From assembly GCA_900540545.1 (NCBI GenBank), contig UQGJ01000068.1, positions 1-14,658 on the forward strand: a stretch of DNA of 14,658 nucleotides, in the 5' to 3' direction. Position 1 is the first letter of the stretch, and each line of letters begins with the position of its first letter. A program made the position numbers and the translations under genes. This stretch comes from an uncultured Eubacteriales bacterium (GTDB lineage Bacteria; Bacillota; Clostridia; Oscillospirales; Oscillospiraceae). Of this stretch, positions 5,451-12,058 are shown in pieces. A model generated the notes under the pieces. That model was given only the letters and a program-made list of their open reading frames with translations, was not told where the DNA came from and did not search any database.

Positions 5451-7565
5451 ATGGGCACAGCAGAGGCAAACCGCACGCCGGCAGAGCTGGCGGAGCGTAT
5501 CATAAAGGAGTATACCACAGGCGAGGCCATTCGGGCATGGGAATATATGGGTTCCCACGAGGCCCAGCGGGACGGCCAGCGGGGCTACACCTTCCGGGTG
5601 TGGGCTCCCCACGCCAAGGCGGTGGCCGTGGTGGGGGACTTCAACGGCTGGAGCGAGACGGCCAACCCCATGCAGGCCATGGGCGGCGGGCTTTGGGAGG
5701 GCTTCGTCCCCGGCCTGAACCGCTACGACATCTATAAATATGCCGTCACGGCGGTGGACGGGCGGGTGCTGATGAAGGCCGACCCCTACGCCTTCCACGC
5801 CGAGACCCGGCCCGGCACCGCCTCCAAAATTTACGAGCTGGGGGGTTACCAGTGGGGCGACGGGTCCTGGATGAAGTACCGGAAGGAGCACCCGGTCTAC
5901 CACGCCCCGCTGAATATTTATGAGTGCCACCTGGGCTCTTGGCGCAGGACCGGGGAGGGGGAGGTCCTCTCCTACCGGGATATGGCCAATTATCTGGTCC
6001 CCTACGTCAAAGAGATGGGCTTCACCCACGTGGAGCTGATGCCCATCACCGAGCACCCCCTGGACGCCTCCTGGGGCTACCAGTGCACCGGCTATTTCGC
6101 GGCCACCAGCCGCTTCGGCACCCCGGACGACCTGATGTACCTCATCGACCAGCTCCATCAGGCCGGGGTGGGGGTCATCCTGGACTGGGTCCCCGCCCAC
6201 TTCCCCAAGGACGCCTTCGGCCTCTACGAGTTCGACGGCCAGCCCTGCTACGAGTACGCCGACATGCGCAAGGGCGAGCACGCCGACTGGGGCACCCGGG
6301 TCTTTGACTACGGCAGGAACGAGGTCCGCTCCTTCCTCTATTCCTCCGCCTTGTTCTGGCTGGAGCTGTTCCACATCGACGGCCTGCGGGTGGACGCGGT
6401 GGCTTCCATGCTGTATCTGGACTACGGCAGGCAGGACGGCGACTGGTGCCGCAACATCCACGGCGGCAACGAGAATTTGGAGGCCGTGGACTTCATCCAG
6501 AAGCTCAACGAGAAGATGTTCTCCCAGCACGACGACATCATGATGATCGCCGAGGAGTCCACCTCCTGGCCCCTGGTGTCCCACCCGGTGGCCGACGGCG
6601 GCCTGGGCTTCAACCTGAAGTGGAACATGGGCTGGATGAACGACATCACCCACTACATGAAGCTGGACCCCTACTTCCGCCAGTTCAACCACAAGGACAT
6701 CACCTTCTCCCTGATGTACGCCTTCTCGGAGAACTTCATCCTCCCCCTGTCCCACGACGAGGTGGTCCACCTGAAGGGCTCCCTGGTGGAGAAGATGCCG
6801 GGGCCCAACCCGGAGAAGTTCGCCGGGGTCCGGGCCTTCTACACCTATATGCTCACCCACCCGGGCAAGAAGCTGCTGATGATGGGCAGCGAGTTCGGCC
6901 AGTACCACGAGTGGCAGTTCGAGTACTCCCTGGACTGGCACCTGCTGGAAAACCAGGAGAACCGGGACATCCAAAACTATTTCAAGGCGGCCAACGCCTT
7001 CTATCTGGCCCACAAGGAGCTCTGGGAGCTGGACTTCTCCTGGGAGGGCTTCGAGTGGCTCTACGCCGACGACAATCTGGCCAATACGGTCTCCTTCCTG
7101 CGGAAGGACGCCAAGGGCAACGCCCTGGTGGTGGTGTGCAACTTCTCCCCGGTGGACCGCACGGGCTACTGCGTGGGGGTCCCCACGGCGGGGCAGTACA
7201 CCTGCATCTTCAACTCGGATGACGCCGCCTTCGGCGGCGAGGGCCGGGGGGACACCGGGCCGGTAAAGAGCCAGTATATCCCCTGCCACGGCCGGGACGC
7301 GTCCATCATCATCACCCTGCCGCCCATGAGCGCGGTGGTGTACCAGTGCACCAAGAAGTTCCCGCCCCGAAAGACGGCCAAACCGGCGGAGCAGAAGCTG
7401 GCGGTGAAAAAGTCCAGCCTCCCCGCGGCCAGGAAGCCGGCGGCCAAGCCCATGCTGCGGAAGGCGGCGGGCAAGCCCGCCCTCAAGACGGCCGCCCCCA
7501 AGCCCGCGGTGCGGCAGGAGGCCCCCAAGCCGGTGGTCCAGAACAAGGCGGACAAGAAGAAATGA
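5451..7565 (+). CDS. glgB: 1,4-alpha-glucan branching enzyme with Lys/Pro/Ala-rich tail
   Basis: Moves alpha-1,4 glucan segments to O-6 of a chain, creating glycogen branches (GH13 family; cytoplasm). 704 residues from ATG 5451 (716 from ATG 5415, which has no ribosome site; 5445 is also possible). A CBM48 domain comes first (RVWAPHAKAVAVVGDFNGW, about 49-67), then the GH13 barrel with its conserved regions: DWVPAHF (245-251), DGLRVDAVASMLY (310-322, nucleophile D315), MIAEEST (365-371, acid/base E368) and LPLSHDEVVH (431-440). SLDWHLLE and the all-beta C-terminal domain follow. From about residue 638 an extra tail of some 65 residues, rich in Lys, Pro and Ala, runs to the stop; most bacterial GlgB proteins lack it. 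First gene of the cluster; 86 bases separate it from glgC. Confidence 0.96.
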   Translation: MGTAEANRTPAELAERIIKEYTTGEAIRAWEYMGSHEAQRDGQRGYTFRVWAPHAKAVAVVGDFNGWSETANPMQAMGGGLWEGFVPGLNRYDIYKYAVTAVDGRVLMKADPYAFHAETRPGTASKIYELGGYQWGDGSWMKYRKEHPVYHAPLNIYECHLGSWRRTGEGEVLSYRDMANYLVPYVKEMGFTHVELMPITEHPLDASWGYQCTGYFAATSRFGTPDDLMYLIDQLHQAGVGVILDWVPAHFPKDAFGLYEFDGQPCYEYADMRKGEHADWGTRVFDYGRNEVRSFLYSSALFWLELFHIDGLRVDAVASMLYLDYGRQDGDWCRNIHGGNENLEAVDFIQKLNEKMFSQHDDIMMIAEESTSWPLVSHPVADGGLGFNLKWNMGWMNDITHYMKLDPYFRQFNHKDITFSLMYAFSENFILPLSHDEVVHLKGSLVEKMPGPNPEKFAGVRAFYTYMLTHPGKKLLMMGSEFGQYHEWQFEYSLDWHLLENQENRDIQNYFKAANAFYLAHKELWELDFSWEGFEWLYADDNLANTVSFLRKDAKGNALVVVCNFSPVDRTGYCVGVPTAGQYTCIFNSDDAAFGGEGRGDTGPVKSQYIPCHGRDASIIITLPPMSAVVYQCTKKFPPRKTAKPAEQKLAVKKSSLPAARKPAAKPMLRKAAGKPALKTAAPKPAVRQEAPKPVVQNKADKKK

Positions 7566-7608
7566 CGTAGAAAACCCATACCCAGGCAAGCGGTTCAAAT
7601 AGAAGAGG

Positions 7609-7631
7609 CCCCGGCCGGAAGCGGACCGGGG
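7609..7631 (+). other. GC-rich hairpin in the glgB-glgC gap
   Basis: CCCCGG (7609-7614) pairs with CCGGGG (7626-7631) and CCG (7615-7617) with CGG (7622-7624), with one bulged A. No T-run follows, so it is unlikely to be a terminator; it could affect mRNA stability. The glgC ribosome site (AGAGGTGG) follows it. Confidence 0.5.
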
Positions 7632-7651
7632 GAAACAAGAGGTGGTTCAAG

Positions 7652-8866
7652 ATGAAAAAAGAGTGTGTCGCCATGCTGCTGGCAGGCGGCCAGGGCAGCC
7701 GGCTGAAAGCCTTGACCAGCAAGGTGGCCAAGCCGGCCGTCCCCTTCGGGGGGAAGTTCCGCATCATCGACTTCCCCCTGTCCAACTGTGTCAACTCCGG
7801 CATCGACACGGTGGGCGTGCTGACCCAGTACCAGCCGCTGGAGCTCAACGGCTACATAGGCAACGGCCAGCCCTGGGACCTGGACCGGTCCGACGGCGGC
7901 GTCCACATCCTGCCCCCCTACGTGAAGGAGGGGGACAAGGGCACCTGGTACAAGGGCACGGCCAACGCCATCTACCAGAACATCGGCTTTATCTCCCTGT
8001 ACGACCCGGACTACGTGCTGATTTTGTCCGGCGACCACATCTATAAGCAGGACTACGAGAAGATGCTGGAGCGCCACAAGGCCACAGGCGCGGCCTGCAC
8101 CATCTCCGTCATGGAGGTCCCCATGGCCGAGGCCCCCCGCTTCGGCATCATGAATGTGGACGAGAACGACCTCATCTACGAGTTCGAGGAGAAGCCCAAG
8201 AAGCCCAAGAGTAACCTGGCCTCCATGGGCATCTACATCTTCTCCTGGCAGAAGCTGCGGGACTACCTCATCGCCGACGAGGCCGACGAGAAGTCCTCCA
8301 ACGACTTCGGCAAGAACATCATCCCCGCCATGCTGGACGCCGGGGAGGTCATGGCCGCCTACCGCTTCTCCGGCTACTGGAAGGACGTGGGCACCATCGA
8401 CTCCCTGTGGGACGCCAACATGGACCTGCTCAGCGTCCACAGCGGCATCGACCCCTACGACCCCGAGTGGCCCATCTTCGCCCGGACGCCCACTAAGCCG
8501 CCCCACTACACGGGGCCGGACGCCCACATCACCCACAGCCTGGTCACCGGCGGCTGCGAGGTGGACGGGGACGTGGAGAACTCCGTCCTCTTCCACTCGG
8601 TGATCGTGGAGAAGGGGGCCCAGGTCCGCTATTCCATCCTCATGCCCGGCGCCGTGGTGAAAGAGGGCGCCGTGGTGGAGTACGCCATCCTGGCCGAGAA
8701 CGCCGTCATCGGCGCGGGGGCCAGAGTGGGAGAGCCCCCGGAGTCCGACGAGCCCGACGAGTGGGGCATCGCCGTGGTGGCCGAGGGCATCAAGGTGGGT
8801 GACGGGGCCCAGGTCCCGGCCAAGGCCATGGTCACCCGGAACGTGAAAGGGGGTGCTGGTAAGTGA
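7652..8866 (+). CDS. glgC: Glucose-1-phosphate adenylyltransferase, catalytic subunit
   Basis: Makes ADP-glucose and pyrophosphate from ATP and glucose-1-phosphate, the committed step of bacterial glycogen synthesis. 404 residues. The nucleotidyltransferase domain (1 to ~270) has LLAGGQGSRL (9-18), KPAVPFGGKFRIIDFPLSNC (27-46), the metal-binding aspartate in SGDH (126-129), EEKP (179-182, whose Lys contacts glucose-1-phosphate in homologues) and the NDFGKNIIP segment (217-225). A left-handed beta-helix (about 290-395) follows, with hexapeptide-type turns (NSVLFHSVIVEKGA, YSILMPGAVV, YAILAENAVIGAGA). ATG 7652 has AGAGGTGG just upstream. The stop overlaps the start of glgD, implying translational coupling and matched amounts of the two subunits. 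All expected catalytic motifs are present. Confidence 0.97.
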   Translation: MKKECVAMLLAGGQGSRLKALTSKVAKPAVPFGGKFRIIDFPLSNCVNSGIDTVGVLTQYQPLELNGYIGNGQPWDLDRSDGGVHILPPYVKEGDKGTWYKGTANAIYQNIGFISLYDPDYVLILSGDHIYKQDYEKMLERHKATGAACTISVMEVPMAEAPRFGIMNVDENDLIYEFEEKPKKPKSNLASMGIYIFSWQKLRDYLIADEADEKSSNDFGKNIIPAMLDAGEVMAAYRFSGYWKDVGTIDSLWDANMDLLSVHSGIDPYDPEWPIFARTPTKPPHYTGPDAHITHSLVTGGCEVDGDVENSVLFHSVIVEKGAQVRYSILMPGAVVKEGAVVEYAILAENAVIGAGARVGEPPESDEPDEWGIAVVAEGIKVGDGAQVPAKAMVTRNVKGGAGK

Positions 8867-9981
8867 TGAATAAGCTGCATGGTATCATTTTTGCCTACCG
8901 CTCCAACCCCCAGCTCCGGGAGCTGACCCAGCACCGGAACACCTGCTCCATCCCCTACGGCGGGCGCTACCGCATCATCGACTTCATGCTCTCCAACATG
9001 GTCAACGCCGGGGTCTCCGACGTGGGCCTCATCGTCCACGCCAACTACCAGTCCCTGCTGGACCACGTGGGCTCCGGCAAGGACTGGGACCTGAGCCGCA
9101 AGCACGGCGGCCTGCGCATCCTGCCTCCCTTCGGGTACGCCGACAAGAAGCGGGAGGGCGACTACCGCGGGCGCATGGACGCCCTGGCCGGGGTGTATTC
9201 CTACCTGGAGAACATCCGCCAGCCCTACGTGGTCCTGGCCGGCGGCGACGTGGCCGTGAACCTGGACCTGGACGACGTGTTTGAGCGGCACATCGCCACC
9301 GGCGCCGACATCACCGCCGTGTGCACCCCCGTCCCCCGGGGCGACCCCCGCAGCTCCGACTACTTCACGGTGGACGAGAACAACGTCATCACCGACGTGG
9401 CCGTCAACCCCATCAACCCCATGGGCTGCGAGTCCATGGAGGTCTACGTCATGAGCAAGGACCTGCTCATCTCCCTGGTGGAGTACTGCATCGCCCACAA
9501 CATCCCCTCCTTCAGCCAGGGGGTGCTGCTGAACATGGGCCACCGGTTGCGCATCATGAGTTACTGCTTCGAGGGCTACGCCGCCCGGCTCCAGTCCGTG
9601 TCGGGCTACTTCGCCCGCAGCATGGAGCTGCTGGACCCGGCGGTCCGGGCCGACCTCTTTAACCCCGACCGGCCCATCAAGACCAAGGACCGCTCCGACC
9701 CCTCCACCTACTACGGCCCCGATTCCAAGTCGGTCAGCTCCATGGTGGCCGACGGCTGCATCATCGAGGGCGAAGTGGAGAACTCCATCCTCTTCCGGGG
9801 CGTCCGGGTGGAGAAGGGGGCCAAGGTCCAGAACTGCATCCTCATGCAGGGCTCGGTGGTCCACAAGGACGCCATCCTCAAGTACGCCATCACCGACAAG
9901 AACGTCCAGGTGAACGCGGGCCGGATGCTCATGGGGCATGAGACCTACCCCCTGGCGATTGCCAAAAACGCGAATGTGTAG
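8866..9981 (+). CDS. glgD: GlgD, non-catalytic ADP-glucose pyrophosphorylase subunit
   Basis: 371 residues from ATG 8866, whose first base is the last base of the glgC stop (TGATG); a GTG at 8863 is an equally possible start, better spaced from AGGGGG at 8848-8853. The fold matches GlgC: RYRIIDFMLSNMVNAG near the N-terminus and a C-terminal beta-helix (ENSILFRGVRVEKGAKVQNC, ILMQGSVVHKDAIL). Catalytic features are missing: the glycine-rich GGQGSRL loop is FAYRSNPQLREL here, SGDH is AGGD, and the EKP lysine is replaced by NPINP. This fits GlgD of the Bacillus type, which forms a hetero-oligomer with GlgC and raises or tunes its activity (family knowledge). Confidence 0.94.
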   Translation: MNKLHGIIFAYRSNPQLRELTQHRNTCSIPYGGRYRIIDFMLSNMVNAGVSDVGLIVHANYQSLLDHVGSGKDWDLSRKHGGLRILPPFGYADKKREGDYRGRMDALAGVYSYLENIRQPYVVLAGGDVAVNLDLDDVFERHIATGADITAVCTPVPRGDPRSSDYFTVDENNVITDVAVNPINPMGCESMEVYVMSKDLLISLVEYCIAHNIPSFSQGVLLNMGHRLRIMSYCFEGYAARLQSVSGYFARSMELLDPAVRADLFNPDRPIKTKDRSDPSTYYGPDSKSVSSMVADGCIIEGEVENSILFRGVRVEKGAKVQNCILMQGSVVHKDAILKYAITDKNVQVNAGRMLMGHETYPLAIAKNANV

Positions 9982-9999
9982 TAGAATATAGGCAAAGGA

Positions 10000-10065
10000 C
10001 CGCCGAGGGCGGCGGTCCCCACACAGACCCACGGGTGTCAATGTGGGGGCCGCCGCCCTCGGCGG
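10000..10065 (+). repeat. 24-bp hairpin between glgD and glgA
   Basis: Arms 10000-10023 and 10042-10065 are complementary over all 24 positions with one G-T pair; the 18-base loop contains a small ACCC/GGGT palindrome. No T-run follows. The hairpin ends 9 bases before AAGGAG (10075-10080) of glgA. It may stabilise or process the mRNA, lower glgA relative to glgCD, or be a mobile palindromic repeat. Confidence 0.85.
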
Positions 10066-10086
10066 CTCATAGTAAAGGAGAATTCT

Positions 10087-11904
10087 ATGAATATACTGTT
10101 TGCCGCCTCCGAGGTAGCCCCTTTCATCAAAACCGGCGGTCTGGCCGACGTGGCCGGGTCCCTGCCCCAGAAGCTGGCCGAGCAGGGCCATGACGTGAAG
10201 GTCATCCTCCCCCTGTACGAGGGGGTGGGCCAGCAGTTCCGGGACGAGATGAAGTTCCTCTTCCACTGGAACGTCCGGGTGGCCTGGCGGACGCCCTACT
10301 GTGGCCTGTTCGAGCTGCGGAAGGACAACATCTCCTACCTCTTTGTGGACAACGAGTATTACTTCAAGCGGGCCGAGATTTACGGCCACTATGACGACGG
10401 GGAGCGCTTCACCTTCTTCTCCCGGGCCGTCATCGAGACCGCCGCCCACCTGGACTGGCATCCCGACGTCATCCACTGCAATGACTGGCAGACCGCCCTG
10501 GTGCCCATCTACCTGCTGGAGGAGCGGGAGACCTGCTGGCAGCTCCACGGCACCCGCAGCGTGTTCACCATCCACAACATCGAGTACCAGGGCCGCTATG
10601 GCTCCCAGATGCTGGAGGACGTCATCGGCCTGAACAAGGGCTACCTCAACGAGCACATGCTGGGCTACCACGGCGACATCAACCTGATGAAGGGCGCCAT
10701 CTACGCCGCCGACTATGTCACCACCGTGTCCCCCACCTACGCCAACGAGCTTCAGTACCCCTTCTACGCCCACGGGCTGGAGGGGGTGGTGGCCCACAAC
10801 CGCTCCAAAATCAAGGGCATCCTCAACGGCATCGATATGAAGCTCTACGACCCCGCCACCGGCGCCGGCCTGGCCGCCAAATTCACCCCCGAGGACCTGG
10901 CCGGGAAGGCCGCCTGCAAGAAGGCCCTCCAGCAGGCCGTGGGCCTCAACGAGGACCCCAACGTGCCCATCATCGCCTGCGTCTCCCGCCTGGTGAAGCA
11001 CAAGGGCTTCGAGATGGTGGCCGCCGCCATCCACGACATCATGGGCATGAACGTGCAGATGGTGGTCCTGGGCACCGGCGACTGGAACTTCGAGGAGGCC
11101 TTCCGCCACGCGGCGGCCCAGTATCCCGGCCGCTTCGCCGCCCGCCTCCAGTACTCCGCCGCCCTGTCCACCGCCATCTACGGCGGCGCGGACATCTTCC
11201 TGATGCCCTCCCTGGCCGAGCCCTGCGGCCTGAGCCAGATGATCGCCATGCGGTACGGCACCGTCCCCGTGGTCCGGGAGACCGGCGGGCTGAAGGACAC
11301 CGTCATCCCCCATGGGGTGTTCGGCGACACCGGCTTCACCTTCGCCGACATCAACACCCACGACATGGTGTGGGTCATTGGTCAGGCGGTGGGCCTGTAC
11401 TACGACAACAAGGACGCCTGGAAGGTCCTCCAGCACAACGGCATGACCCATGATTTCAGTTGGAACGGCCCCGCCGGGGAGTATGAGGATATCTATTACG
11501 GCATCACCGGCATCCCCCGCCCTATTGAGCCGGAACCCGCCCCCGCTCCCGCGCCGGTTCCGGCCAAGGAGAAGAAGGAGCCGGTGAAAAAGGCCGCCGC
11601 GAAGAAGCCCGCCGCGAAGAAGCCCGCCGCCAAGGCGGAGAAGAAACCGGCGGCGGAGAAAAAGCCTGCGGAGAAGAAGCCGGCCGCAAAGAAGGCCGTT
11701 CCTGCCAAGAAGCCCGCGGAAAAAAAGGCGGAGGAGCCCAAGAAGGCCGAGCCCGTCAAAGCGCCCGAGGTCAAAAAGGCAGCCCCGGCGGCCCCCGCCG
11801 TCCAAAAGGCGGAGGAGCCGAAGAAGGCGGAGCCGGTGAAGGCCCCCGAGGCCAAGAAGCCGTCCCCCGCCAAACAGCCGGAGGAGACGAAGCCCAAGGC
11901 GTAA
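10087..11904 (+). CDS. glgA: Glycogen synthase (ADP-glucose, GT5) with long Lys/Ala/Pro-rich tail
   Basis: Extends alpha-1,4 glucan chains from ADP-glucose. 605 residues, against about 480 for the typical enzyme. The N-terminal Rossmann domain carries KTGGLADVAGSLP (15-27, ADP-glucose binding), HCNDWQTALVP and VFTIHNIEYQG; the C-terminal domain has CVSRLVKHKG, VLGTGD and AEPCGLSQM (377-385), whose E378 matches the catalytic glutamate of other GlgA proteins, then VVRETGGLKDTV. Everything needed for catalysis ends near residue 478. Residues 479-605 start Pro/Glu-rich and become a low-complexity run of AAKKPAAKK, AEKKPAEKK and KKAEPVKAPE units resembling histone-H1 or HU-type tails; one 18-residue unit occurs twice (547-564 and 574-591). 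AAGGAG lies 6 bases before ATG 10087. The core call is certain; the tail function is unknown. Confidence 0.96.
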   Translation: MNILFAASEVAPFIKTGGLADVAGSLPQKLAEQGHDVKVILPLYEGVGQQFRDEMKFLFHWNVRVAWRTPYCGLFELRKDNISYLFVDNEYYFKRAEIYGHYDDGERFTFFSRAVIETAAHLDWHPDVIHCNDWQTALVPIYLLEERETCWQLHGTRSVFTIHNIEYQGRYGSQMLEDVIGLNKGYLNEHMLGYHGDINLMKGAIYAADYVTTVSPTYANELQYPFYAHGLEGVVAHNRSKIKGILNGIDMKLYDPATGAGLAAKFTPEDLAGKAACKKALQQAVGLNEDPNVPIIACVSRLVKHKGFEMVAAAIHDIMGMNVQMVVLGTGDWNFEEAFRHAAAQYPGRFAARLQYSAALSTAIYGGADIFLMPSLAEPCGLSQMIAMRYGTVPVVRETGGLKDTVIPHGVFGDTGFTFADINTHDMVWVIGQAVGLYYDNKDAWKVLQHNGMTHDFSWNGPAGEYEDIYYGITGIPRPIEPEPAPAPAPVPAKEKKEPVKKAAAKKPAAKKPAAKAEKKPAAEKKPAEKKPAAKKAVPAKKPAEKKAEEPKKAEPVKAPEVKKAAPAAPAVQKAEEPKKAEPVKAPEAKKPSPAKQPEETKPKA

Positions 11905-11905
11905 T

Positions 11906-11934
11906 TTGACAAGTTTGCCTCTCCGTGATAAACT
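11906..11934 (+). promoter_or_regulatory. Promoter for glgP directly after the glgA stop
   Basis: TTGACA (11906-11911), a 17-base spacer and TAAACT (11929-11934) preceded by TGA as an extended -10. It begins 2 bases after the glgA stop and would give a leader of about 118 bases that includes the palindromes at 11954-12019. GTGATAAACTA (11925-11935) is identical to the -10 region of the leftward promoter at 3320-3347. It allows glgP to be expressed separately from the synthesis genes. Confidence 0.72.
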
Positions 11935-11953
11935 ACGCCCATATTACCAGGTG

Positions 11954-12019
11954 CGGCGGCCGCGATGTATCGCGGCCCTACGGTCGAATCTGTAGGGCCG
12001 CCATATATGGCGGCCGCCG
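11954..12019 (+). repeat. Compound palindromic element between glgA and glgP
   Basis: Two 9-bp palindromes, GGCCGCGAT/ATCGCGGCC (11958-11977) and GGCCGCCAT/ATGGCGGCC (11996-12015), lie inside an outer 8-bp inverted repeat (11954-11961 with 12012-12019) and flank CCCTAC/GTAGGG (11976-11981 with 11992-11997). As RNA it can form either two side-by-side hairpins or one long stem. It looks like a dispersed, REP/MITE-like intergenic repeat without coding capacity (inference). It lies in the predicted glgP leader. Confidence 0.72.
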
Positions 12020-12058
12020 TCTGTAACCCAATCTGTATGGAATGGAGATTTACCGCCA

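Noticed and set aside
5379..7598. 739-codon minus-strand frame opposite glgB
   Set aside because: Same antisense effect of strong third-position GC; low-complexity Val/Gly/His/Leu translation and no ribosome site of note.
7609..7631. Intra-operon terminator between glgB and glgC
   Set aside because: The hairpin lacks a T-run and is followed at once by the glgC ribosome site.
8629..11805. 1058-codon open frame on the minus strand across glgC, glgD and glgA
   Set aside because: It is antisense to three clearly recognisable enzymes and rich in Gly, Val, His and Leu with no domain pattern. It arises because sense codons end in C or G, which removes stops on the complement.
9982..12058. CRISPR or phage attachment site suggested by the palindromes in the glg gaps
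   Set aside because: There are no regularly spaced direct repeats, no cas, integrase or transposase genes, and the palindromes differ from each other.
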